Source: Deinococcus yavapaiensis KR-236
Lineage (GTDB): Bacteria > Deinococcota > Deinococci > Deinococcales > Deinococcaceae
Direction: 5' to 3'
NCBI RefSeq assembly: GCF_003217515.1
Contig: NZ_QJSX01000005.1
Span: 186,001 to 250,000 of the forward strand
Length of the DNA: 64,000 nucleotides
The notes below the pieces were generated by a model. It did not search any database and had not been told where the DNA came from. It worked only from the letters and a program-made list of their open reading frames with translations. A program made the translations under genes and the position numbers. Below are positions 42,652 to 50,451 of the stretch, one piece after another; within the stretch, counting starts at the first letter, position 1; the number at the start of each line of letters is the position of its first letter.

Positions 42652-43295
42652 GACAAGACCTCCTGAGAAACGTTGGCGGCCCACAGCAAGCCGCGCCGCG
42701 TGAGCTCGCCCGCCGCGCCGTCCAAGTCGCTCGGGGTGTGCCCGACGGATTGGTAGAACACGCGGCCCTCACCGTACCGCCGCGTCCAAGCGACGGGCAT
42801 GACCGTGCCCTCCACCCACGGAGCGTCCGTGCCGTCGAAGGTCGTCGTGGCGAGCACGGTGTTCGACGGATCGACGTGCATGTAGTACTGCTCGGACACG
42901 ACGTCGAAATCCGACAGGCCCGCCGTGAGCTCGTGCGCGACGACGTTCACGCGGTACGGGCGGACGTTGCCGGGGTGGGCGACGAATTGGCCGCCCACCA
43001 TGAATTGGTAATCGGTGTCTTCGCGGAACGCGTCGCCCGCGCCGCCGTGAATTCCGGCGAGTCCGACGCCGCCACGCACGGCGGCGCGCAGATTCGCGCT
43101 TTGCGTGCCCGTGAGTTTGCCCATCGTCCAGTTCGGCACGATGAGCGTGTAAGCGTCCAAGGGCTCGTCGAGCACGTCGAGGCTGCGCGCTTGATTCACG
43201 CTGAAGCCCGCGCTCTGAAGCAAACTGCCGAGCACCTCGGCGAATTCGAGGGGTTTGTGGCCTGGCCAGCCGCCGGAAACGATCAGTGCGTTCAT
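42648..43295 (-). CDS. ThuA-like domain protein (glutamine-amidotransferase fold), operon gene 14
   Basis: The protein has 215 residues and matches the ThuA/trehalose-utilisation family: MNALIVSGGWPGHKPLEF, VPNWTMGKLTGTQSANLRAAVRGG, LAGIHGGAGDAF, YQFMVGGQFVAHPG, VVSEQYYMHVDP and MPVAWTRRYGEGRVFYQSVGH. The nucleophile elbow has no Cys, so it is not a glutaminase. ThuA-like proteins accompany Gfo/Idh dehydrogenases in keto-sugar metabolism, but the reaction is not settled. GGAGGT lies six bases before the ATG, which overlaps the kinase stop by four bases. Confidence 0.85.
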   Translation of the reverse strand: MNALIVSGGWPGHKPLEFAEVLGSLLQSAGFSVNQARSLDVLDEPLDAYTLIVPNWTMGKLTGTQSANLRAAVRGGVGLAGIHGGAGDAFREDTDYQFMVGGQFVAHPGNVRPYRVNVVAHELTAGLSDFDVVSEQYYMHVDPSNTVLATTTFDGTDAPWVEGTVMPVAWTRRYGEGRVFYQSVGHTPSDLDGAAGELTRRGLLWAANVSQEVLS

Positions 43296-44161
43296 GTCAT
43301 GACCTCCAAGACTTCCGAAAGAGGGGGGGCGTACGCGCCGGGCCGACGGCAAGCGGCGGCGGCGGCGGCAAGCGAGAAGGACAAGTGTGCCGACGGGTCG
43401 GGCGGCGCGGTGAGGTGCGCGTGCAGCAAGGCGGCGATGCTCGCGTCGCCCGCGCCGACCGTGTCGACGATCTTGACCGCGAAGCCTTCGTGCGAGACGT
43501 CGAAGTCCGGCCCGATAAGGCGAGCGCCGTCCGCGCCGAGGGTGAGCAGCACCGTGACGGACGGATTGGCGTTTCGCACGAAGGCGAGGGCTTCGTCGAG
43601 GCTCGCGTGAGGCAGGACGCCCCTCAAGTCGCCGTCGCTCACCTTGAGGAGCGTGGCGAGCTTCAGGTACCTCGGAAAGGCGGCGCGGTACTCGTCGGCG
43701 TGCGCAGGACGGAAGTTCGGGTCGTAGACGATCCTCGAGCCACGCTCGCGCGCTTGCTCGGCGGCCCGAAGAAAGCGCGGTTGGCGAACGAGGGTGACGC
43801 CGCCGAAGTACGCGGCGGTCGCGCCTGGCCACGCTTCCTCGGGAACGCTTTCGAACAGCGAGTCGGCGCAGCCTCGGGCGTAGAAGACGTAGCGGCTCGC
43901 CTCGGAATCGTGCACGACGGACAAGGGCGTCGGCGCGTCGACGCGAACGGCGAAGCGTAGGCCGACCCCGGACGCCTCGCCCGCCCGCACGAACTCCTCG
44001 CCGAACTCGTCCGTGCCGAGCGCTCCGACGAACTCGCACGGCGATCCGAGCGCCGCGAGGACCCGCGAGACGTTCCACGCGCTTCCGCCTTGCCGCACGT
44101 CCCACGCGTCGCCACGCCGCACGAAGTCCATCACGGCGCCGCCGAAGACGAGCACCGTCAC
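43292..44161 (-). CDS. PfkB-family carbohydrate kinase, operon gene 13
   Basis: The protein has 289 residues. It begins TVLVFGGAVMDFVRRGDAW. GGSAWNVSRVLAALG is the substrate-binding region, IVYDPNFRP lines the active site, and KIVDTVGAGDASIAALL carries the anion hole and the catalytic Asp. A fructokinase-like or keto-sugar kinase role fits the locus; it would phosphorylate a released sugar for the class II aldolase of the same run. GTG 44161 overlaps the upstream stop by four bases. Confidence 0.9.
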   Translation of the reverse strand: MTVLVFGGAVMDFVRRGDAWDVRQGGSAWNVSRVLAALGSPCEFVGALGTDEFGEEFVRAGEASGVGLRFAVRVDAPTPLSVVHDSEASRYVFYARGCADSLFESVPEEAWPGATAAYFGGVTLVRQPRFLRAAEQARERGSRIVYDPNFRPAHADEYRAAFPRYLKLATLLKVSDGDLRGVLPHASLDEALAFVRNANPSVTVLLTLGADGARLIGPDFDVSHEGFAVKIVDTVGAGDASIAALLHAHLTAPPDPSAHLSFSLAAAAAACRRPGAYAPPLSEVLEVMT

Positions 44162-45462
44162 CAGTTCCCCCAGACGGGCACCTCGCCGCGCTTCACGCAC
44201 TCGTGCGCGTACACGTACATCGCGGCGGACCAACTTTGGCCTCGGAAGCCGCTGGGCCGCCCGCTGGTGCCGTGCAGCCACTCGTTGAAGTCCCACTCCA
44301 AGCCGGGCGTTCGCGACTGCTTGTTGGCGAGAGCGAGGCGTTCGAGTTGCGTCGCCGCTTCCTGAAGCCGCCCGGCCTTCACGAGCGCCGCGACGTAGAA
44401 GCCGCCGATGAAAGGCCAGATTCCGCCGTTGTGGTACTGATTCGGAAGGTTGAGGTTGCGCAGGCGGTAGTACTCGCGCCAATCGGCTTCGCCGGGCATC
44501 ACGGGCGGGTGGATCGCCTTCACGGGCCAAGGATGATTCACGCCCGCCGACTCGATGAAATCGAGGATCTTGTTCGCCTGCGCCGGAGACGCCAACCCGA
44601 AGAGAATCGCGATGAGGTTCCCGAACGTGTCGAAGCGGTCCGCGTAATCTCGGAAGGCCATGTACGGCAAGAAAAACGGTCGTTCTTGCAAGACGGTCGT
44701 CGTGAGTCGGATGGGGTACAGCCACTCTTTGCGGTTTCGCTCTACCCAGCCCATGTCCTTCTCGACTTCCGGCCCGAGCCATAAGAGGGTGTCGACCTTG
44801 AACTTCACGTCGTCGGCGCGCGCGTCGAACGAAGCGCCGTCCTCGCCGAGCGCCCGCGAAATCCTCGCCATGGCCTTGTGAACGGCGAACCACAAGACGT
44901 TCGGCCACAGCGAATTGTACCGATTCGCGAAGAGGTCCGCCCAGTCCATCGCCTCGTGAACTTCGAGCAGACCGCACTCGTTGGAGTCCTGGTACTCCAG
45001 CCAGGTGTAGGCCTTTTGGATGTTCGGCCAGAAGGTGCGAAGGCGCTCCACGTCGCCGTCGGTGTCGAACAATGCCCAGTTGCCGAGGATGAACCACAAG
45101 GAGTTGTCGATGCAGCCCGCGTGCGCCGTGTCCACGACGACGTCGGCGTCGCCCGCCTGGAGGCTTCCGCCGTGCGCGATGAGCGCCGGGTCGGGAATGC
45201 CGCTGAAGCCCACGTTGTGCGGCACGTTTCCGAGGCGCGATTGGTACGTGGCGAGCGTTCGGACGGAACGCCGCGCGATCTGCGCGCCTTCGGGGTCGGC
45301 GCACTGCAGCAAACCCAAGGTGCAGATCATGGAGTCGCGCGCCCACACCTGCTTGTACGCGGAACTCGCGCCCAGCAGGCCGATCGCGGAGCCGTTGGCG
45401 AGCACGGTGGCCTCGGCAACCGGACGAGCGGCGTCGGCGGCGGACGAATCGAGGATCGTCAT
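44158..45462 (-). CDS. (alpha/alpha)6-barrel glycosidase (amylo-alpha-1,6-glucosidase/GH100-like), operon gene 12
   Basis: The protein has 434 residues and no signal peptide. SSAYKQVWARDSMICTLGLL holds the WARD motif shared with amylo-1,6-glucosidases and neutral invertases. The conserved pattern continues in QAGDADVVVDTAHAGCIDNSLWF, VHEAMDWADLF, NGGIWPFIGGFY and EWDFNEWLHGTSGRPSGF. The acids in the DSMI/AMDWAD segments are the likely catalytic pair, but this is inference. It hydrolyses an alpha-glycosidic bond of unknown type. ATGA overlaps with the previous gene. Confidence 0.75.
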   Translation of the reverse strand: MTILDSSAADAARPVAEATVLANGSAIGLLGASSAYKQVWARDSMICTLGLLQCADPEGAQIARRSVRTLATYQSRLGNVPHNVGFSGIPDPALIAHGGSLQAGDADVVVDTAHAGCIDNSLWFILGNWALFDTDGDVERLRTFWPNIQKAYTWLEYQDSNECGLLEVHEAMDWADLFANRYNSLWPNVLWFAVHKAMARISRALGEDGASFDARADDVKFKVDTLLWLGPEVEKDMGWVERNRKEWLYPIRLTTTVLQERPFFLPYMAFRDYADRFDTFGNLIAILFGLASPAQANKILDFIESAGVNHPWPVKAIHPPVMPGEADWREYYRLRNLNLPNQYHNGGIWPFIGGFYVAALVKAGRLQEAATQLERLALANKQSRTPGLEWDFNEWLHGTSGRPSGFRGQSWSAAMYVYAHECVKRGEVPVWGNW

Positions 45463-46838
45463 GCCGTCTCCAACGAGTCGGGCGAACGCGGCCCCGCGGC
45501 GAGCCGTTCCGCCTCGAACACGCACGCCCGAGCGAACCAATCGAAGGTGTCGCCCGCGACCCAGTGAAAGTTGTCGCGCACGAGCGGAATCTCCTCCATC
45601 ACGTACTCGCGTGCGCGCGCGTCGTGCGGATGGTCGAGGGCGCCGAGCGCGTACTTCAGCACGCGCGCCCAGCCTGCCAGCTTCGACACCCACGGCGCGA
45701 TGTCGTTGCGAAGGTCGAGGTCTCGCAGGCGTTCGAGCGTGTACACGTGCAGTTCCATGTCGCGCGCGAGGTCGCGCAAGGAGCGCTCGTTTGCAGCGAC
45801 CGACGTTCTGGGAGGGCGACCGGGCAAGTCGGGCACGGCAAGGTCGCCCCTCGCCGCCCAGAACGCGTCGATGGCGGGCCACAAGGAGTGGTGAAGCGCC
45901 GTCGGGTAGTACAAGGGGTTGCGGCGGGCGACGTCGGCGAGGAAGAGCAGGGCGTCGGCTTCGCGTTCGTTCGCGGCGCTGGCCTTCGCGGCTTCTCGAA
46001 GGGCGGCGCGCGGCTCGTACGTTTCGGGCGACTTCAAGTACGCGGCGACCGTACGCAAGGAGACGCGGTGCGCGGCGGCTAAGCGCCCCGGAGCGGCGAA
46101 GTAGCCGTCGATGGCGCTCAGCAACTCGGGCGAGCGGTCCTTCAAGGCTTCGACGTGCAGGTGGTTGCGCATGTCGAGGTCGTTCACGGGGAAGTTGTCC
46201 CAAATCGTGACTTGGCGGCGCAGCGAGGCGTTCACGGCCTCGACGTCGGCGGGCGAGAGGGAATCGGCGAAGACCTTCGCGCCCGTCCAGAACACTTTCA
46301 CGCGCGGATCGAGCGTCTCGCCGAGAATCGTGAGGTACTCGGAGCGCCCGACGCCGTGGTACTCCGTGGGGCAGAAGTACAAGGTGCCGGGCACGCGCGG
46401 CAGGAGTTCGTTCAAAAACAAAGCCTGCGCGCGCGCGGGATGCCCGAAGCGCTCGGCGTCTTGTGGCGAGTCGAACGCCTCGGGCAAGTCGTCGAGCAGA
46501 AGGCAGAAGGACGAGATGCCGCACGCCTTGGCGCGCTCCAAGCGTCCGCGCACGATGGCGCCGTGCTCGGCGTTGGTGTACTGGTAGCCAATGGCCGACA
46601 AGCCGAAGATGAAGTCCACGCCGACGCGCGCGGCGTGCTCGGCGAGACGCTCGAATTCGCGCCACTCGAAGCTCGTGTACGGCTCCTTCCAGCGGTTGCG
46701 GTGCAGCGGGTCGTTCTTCGGGGCGTACAGATACGCGGTCAAGCCGACGTCGCCCATGAAGTCGAGAGTGGCGTGGCGGGCCGCCCACGACCAGGGCGGG
46801 CCGTAGAAGGCTTCGATGACGCCGAACGGTTTACTCAT
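45459..46838 (-). CDS. GH84-type beta-N-acetylglucosaminidase-like enzyme, operon gene 11
   Basis: The protein has 459 residues. FGVIEAFYGPPW at the start is the NAGidase signature with Ala in place of the usual Gly. GLTAYLYAPKNDPLHRNRW and Asp116-Asp117 (LLLDDLPEA) match the second GH84 gene (37408) at identical residue numbers. YFCPTEYHG, KVFWTGAKV and WDNFPVNDLDMRNH follow. The active-site pair is intact, so it should remove beta-GlcNAc from a cytosolic oligosaccharide. The start overlaps the previous stop by eight bases (ATGAGTAA), so translation is coupled. Confidence 0.82.
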   Translation of the reverse strand: MSKPFGVIEAFYGPPWSWAARHATLDFMGDVGLTAYLYAPKNDPLHRNRWKEPYTSFEWREFERLAEHAARVGVDFIFGLSAIGYQYTNAEHGAIVRGRLERAKACGISSFCLLLDDLPEAFDSPQDAERFGHPARAQALFLNELLPRVPGTLYFCPTEYHGVGRSEYLTILGETLDPRVKVFWTGAKVFADSLSPADVEAVNASLRRQVTIWDNFPVNDLDMRNHLHVEALKDRSPELLSAIDGYFAAPGRLAAAHRVSLRTVAAYLKSPETYEPRAALREAAKASAANEREADALLFLADVARRNPLYYPTALHHSLWPAIDAFWAARGDLAVPDLPGRPPRTSVAANERSLRDLARDMELHVYTLERLRDLDLRNDIAPWVSKLAGWARVLKYALGALDHPHDARAREYVMEEIPLVRDNFHWVAGDTFDWFARACVFEAERLAAGPRSPDSLETA

Positions 46839-48558
46839 GCGCGACTCCGAGGGTGACGTGCGAAAGAAGAGGCGGATCGCCGGGAGCGCCGCGCACCTCG
46901 ATCTTGGTGAGGGGCGCCGACGGCATGAACGTCGTTTCGAACGTGCCGTGCGGCGGCACGAGGATCGGCGAGGGGGAAGCGTCGCCCGCGATGAGTGCGC
47001 CGTGGAAGGCGTCGGGCGTGGCATTTTCGACTTTCACATGGACGGCCTCGCCGAAACGAGGACGAATCGGCGTGACGTGCAACAGCAGACGCGACGGCAG
47101 GGGTTGCAAGGTCGCGTGAAGGTCGCGCAGGCGCTCTCCCCTGCCCTTCAGGTCGGCGAGCCACTCGCGCGTCGGCTTCACGGGCGCGTGGTGCCCGCCG
47201 AACACGAGGTCGGGCGCGAGTCGCTCGATGAGGTCGGCGGAATCCGCGAAGTCGTGCTCGCGCAGGCCGTTGGCGTAGGTGTAGTTCAAGAAGCGCGCGT
47301 CGAGGCCGTACTGATCGCCGACGAACAGCAACCGTTCGCCGTGCGCCTCCACGAGGATCGCCACGGCGAAGCGCGTGTGGCCGGGGTACTCGTGCAAGGT
47401 GATCGTGAACTCTTCCCAGCGAAAGGGCTGCCCGAGCGGAAAGACGCGGTCGGGCGCCATCGGCTCGAACCACAAGCACGGCAGACGGTGGCGCTCGGGA
47501 TGCGCGAGGATGTCCGCGAAGTTCTCGGGCGCCCAAAGGTGCGAGCCGAAGGTGTCGCGCAGCAGGGGAATCCCGGCGACGTGATCGTCGTGAAAGTGCG
47601 TCGGGATGACGGCTTCCACGGCGGTCACACCGTGTTGCTCGAAGAGGTCGGGCAACGTGTACAGCCACGGCATTCGGGATTCGCGCGTCGTGACGATCGC
47701 TTGGCCGAACGCGAAGTCGTACCCGAAGTCGATGAAGACCGCGCGGCCCGACTGCGCCTTGAGGACGGTGGAGTTCGCGCAACTCGTGCGGTTGACGAGC
47801 AGCCACGGGCGCAGTTCCTCGTAGGGGCGCTCGCGCAGTTCCAGCAACCTCGGGTTGTGGCCGCGCAGCTTCACGAGTTGCCACACGCGCTCGGCCGTGA
47901 AGCGCAAGTCGTCGGCGCTCAACGGCGAGCCGTGCGCGGGCAGCACGACGTCGGGCGCGCGGTCGGCGAGGTCGAGCAGCGACAAGATCGAGCCCGCCAG
48001 GCCCTCGCCGCCCGTGTACGTCCATTGCGTGGGCGCGAGGCGCGGCAACTGTCCACGCTCGGCCACGAGGTCGCCGCAAAAGATCACGTGCCGACCGTTC
48101 GAGACCACTTGGAACGAGAGGGCGTTCGGAGCGGCGCCGGGCGTTGGAAGGACGACCGCTTCGACGCCGCCGAACGTGTACGAGCGGTACGGTCGTAGCG
48201 GCCGAGTCTCGACGTGACGCGTCGGCTTCGGAAGGAAGGCGCGCGGATCGTACTCGTCGAGAAGATCGTCGCCGACGGGCCGCACGCCCGCTTCGGGCGC
48301 GAAGACGGGAATGCCGAGCTCGGCGGCGCGCGCGGCTCCCTCGGCGACGTCACGCGCGCCGTGCGTGAGCAGCACGGCGTCCACGTGCCGCACGGTCGGC
48401 GGGAGGTCCGAGAGGGCCGATCCGTCCCCGACGTTCACGAGGATCGCCCGCGCGCCGTTCACGACCGCGTACACGTGGCACGTGTCCGTGCGGCACAGCA
48501 CGCCGGGAACGAGTTCCGTCCACGAGGAGACGCGAGAGGAGGACAGCGAATCGTTCAT
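46831..48558 (-). CDS. Tandem metallo-beta-lactamase-fold hydrolase, one half degenerate, operon gene 10
   Basis: The protein has 575 residues in two metallo-beta-lactamase-like halves and a C-terminal beta domain. The second half keeps the metal motif THFHDDH from His321, EYPGHT, LFVGDQYG and GGHHAPVK. The first half keeps the fold (LLTHGARDVAEGAARAAELG, FCGDLVAE, LPAHGSP) but not the H-x-H-x-D-H signature, so it probably binds no metal or a different one. The substrate may be a lactone or ester of a sugar acid made by the neighbouring dehydrogenase. It is the only gene in the run without an overlap upstream (4-base gap). Confidence 0.75.
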   Translation of the reverse strand: MNDSLSSSRVSSWTELVPGVLCRTDTCHVYAVVNGARAILVNVGDGSALSDLPPTVRHVDAVLLTHGARDVAEGAARAAELGIPVFAPEAGVRPVGDDLLDEYDPRAFLPKPTRHVETRPLRPYRSYTFGGVEAVVLPTPGAAPNALSFQVVSNGRHVIFCGDLVAERGQLPRLAPTQWTYTGGEGLAGSILSLLDLADRAPDVVLPAHGSPLSADDLRFTAERVWQLVKLRGHNPRLLELRERPYEELRPWLLVNRTSCANSTVLKAQSGRAVFIDFGYDFAFGQAIVTTRESRMPWLYTLPDLFEQHGVTAVEAVIPTHFHDDHVAGIPLLRDTFGSHLWAPENFADILAHPERHRLPCLWFEPMAPDRVFPLGQPFRWEEFTITLHEYPGHTRFAVAILVEAHGERLLFVGDQYGLDARFLNYTYANGLREHDFADSADLIERLAPDLVFGGHHAPVKPTREWLADLKGRGERLRDLHATLQPLPSRLLLHVTPIRPRFGEAVHVKVENATPDAFHGALIAGDASPSPILVPPHGTFETTFMPSAPLTKIEVRGAPGDPPLLSHVTLGVAHE

Positions 48559-48562
48559 GTCG

Positions 48563-49633
48563 TCACACCAATTCGGGCGCCCGGTCCGCCCAGGGGATGA
48601 AGGTCGTCGTGAGGTCCACGGGTCGGCCCGTGCGAATGGACTCGTGCGCGCCCTCCAAGATCTCGACGATATGCGCGGCGTGCTCGCCCGTCATGCGTGA
48701 CGGGCGGTTCTCCAAAATCGCCGAGCCAAGATCCACGAGGCCCGTCGCCCAGCTCCACTTGCGCTCCGTGCGCTCGTAGTCGGCGAGGGGCGCGTACTCT
48801 TCGCCGTACTTTGCCACTTCGATGGCGGCGCTCGGCGCGATCCAGTTGCCGAGGTGCAGTTGTCCGTCGTCGCCGAAGAACTCCACGCCTTTTTGGCGAG
48901 ACTGCTCGGGCGCGTAGAAATTGCACGTGAGGCGCAGCACCTCACCGCCCGGAAACTCCACCATGGCGACGTAGAAGTCGTATTCGACGGCCTCGAACGG
49001 CACGCCGCGCTTCGTGAGGCGGTCCTTCTTGAGGGTGGTGCCGTACGCGGAGACGCGCGCGGCGGGTCCGAGGACGTTCGTGACGATTCCGAGCGGGTAC
49101 ACGCCGACGTCTCGCAGCGGGCCGACTTCGTAGAAGGACTGCGGCTGCGGATGCCACGCTTCGATGAGGCCGTGGTTCGACTCGGCGTACACGAGGCGCA
49201 CCTTGCCGACGCGTCCCGCGCGAATTTCTTGCCGAGTGCGCTCTTGCGCCTCGCCCAGGAACGTCACGGGCGCGCACGAGAGGCGCACCCCGTGCCGACG
49301 CGCGACGTCCACGAGTTCGACCGCCTCGTGCACGCTTCCCGCCAAGGGCTTCTCGCTGAAGACGTGCTTGCCCGCTTCGAGCGCGCGCTTCGTGATGGGG
49401 TGGTGCGCCTTGAACAGCGTGAGGTTCACGACGACGTCCACCTCGGGATCGGCGAGCAGATCGTCGAGCGAGTCGTAGGCGAGCCCACCGTGCTTCTCGG
49501 CGAAGGTCTTCGTACGCTCCGCGTCCACGTCGTACGCGCCGCGCAACGTCAGGAAGTCGACTCCGACCATGTCCTTGGCGTACTCGTGCGCGATGACGCC
49601 GCAGCCGACGATGGCGACGTTCACGGTCTTCAC
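48563..49633 (-). CDS. Gfo/Idh/MocA-family sugar dehydrogenase, operon gene 9
   Basis: The protein has 356 residues. KTVNVAIVGCGVIAHEYA binds the dinucleotide, FSEKPLAGSV carries the conserved Lys-Pro, and SFYEVGPLRDVGVYPLGIV gives the conserved D-V-G-x-Y element. It is distinct from the other dehydrogenase of the run (41563), with different surroundings of the active site. GGAGGT lies six bases before GTG 49633, which overlaps the isomerase stop by four bases. Substrate unknown. Confidence 0.88.
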   Translation of the reverse strand: MKTVNVAIVGCGVIAHEYAKDMVGVDFLTLRGAYDVDAERTKTFAEKHGGLAYDSLDDLLADPEVDVVVNLTLFKAHHPITKRALEAGKHVFSEKPLAGSVHEAVELVDVARRHGVRLSCAPVTFLGEAQERTRQEIRAGRVGKVRLVYAESNHGLIEAWHPQPQSFYEVGPLRDVGVYPLGIVTNVLGPAARVSAYGTTLKKDRLTKRGVPFEAVEYDFYVAMVEFPGGEVLRLTCNFYAPEQSRQKGVEFFGDDGQLHLGNWIAPSAAIEVAKYGEEYAPLADYERTERKWSWATGLVDLGSAILENRPSRMTGEHAAHIVEILEGAHESIRTGRPVDLTTTFIPWADRAPELV

Positions 49634-50451
49634 GTCGTCACCTCCAGCACTTGATTCACGAAGGCGCGCGCGTCGTGCAGATCGGGCGTCGGGTCGAACT
49701 GGTCGGGCTCGTGCTCGACGCTGACGTATCCTTCGAAGCCGAAGCCTCGCAGCGTCTCGATGCACGCGCGAATCGGCACGACGCCCTTCTCGAAGCCGCA
49801 CGTGTCGTGCTTGCCGATCTCGGACACGTCCTTGAGGTGCACGTGCATGAGTCGGCTTCGAAGTTCGAGCAGGGCTCGGTCCGCTGGGTAGTTCTGCGAG
49901 CCGTACCAGCCGGTGTCGACGGTCGCGCCGACGACGTCCTCGTCACCCCCGATTTTCTGGAGGTGCTCGGCGGGCGTCTTCTCGGGGTGGTTCTCGTACG
50001 CGAAGCGCACTTCGTGGTGCCGCAGCCGCTCCACGAAGCTCGCGCGCTTCTCGAAGAAGACTTTGCTCGCTCCGGCCAGCACGTCGATGCCGAGGGCGTT
50101 CACGAGACCGAGGGTGCGCTCGAACTCGGGCAGGTCGTCGCCGAAGCCGCCGCAGTACGCGACGAACTTCATGCCGCGACGCCGAGCGACGCTCAGCGCG
50201 ATCTCCACGTGGCGGTCCGTCCACCACTTCTGGTGCAGGTGAAAGTGCCAAAGCTCGACGGCCTTGAAGCCGAAGGCGTCCACCTCGCCGAGCATCTCGT
50301 CGAAGCGTTTTTCGAACGTCTCCACGTCCGAGTAATGTTCGCGGCTCGTGCGGCAAGCTTGACCCCAGTCACCCGTCGCCTTGTACCCGACTTGACGAAA
50401 GGCGAAGTTGGCGGTGTTGAACGATATTTTGAGGTCCTGTCGGTCCTTCAT
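49630..50451 (-). CDS. Sugar phosphate isomerase/epimerase (AP-endonuclease-2 TIM barrel), operon gene 8
   Basis: The protein has 273 residues. The metal-binding set is VRFAYENHPEKTP (Glu, His), GATVDTGWYGSQ (Asp), MHVHLKDVSEIG (His) and GYVSVEHEPDQF (Glu), in the order of the xylose-isomerase-like fold. FGFKAVELWHFHLHQKW lies at the front of the barrel. It pairs with the Gfo/Idh/MocA gene that follows, as in the other end of the operon. GGGAGGAT precedes the ATG, which overlaps the previous stop (ATGA). Confidence 0.87.
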   Translation of the reverse strand: MKDRQDLKISFNTANFAFRQVGYKATGDWGQACRTSREHYSDVETFEKRFDEMLGEVDAFGFKAVELWHFHLHQKWWTDRHVEIALSVARRRGMKFVAYCGGFGDDLPEFERTLGLVNALGIDVLAGASKVFFEKRASFVERLRHHEVRFAYENHPEKTPAEHLQKIGGDEDVVGATVDTGWYGSQNYPADRALLELRSRLMHVHLKDVSEIGKHDTCGFEKGVVPIRACIETLRGFGFEGYVSVEHEPDQFDPTPDLHDARAFVNQVLEVTT

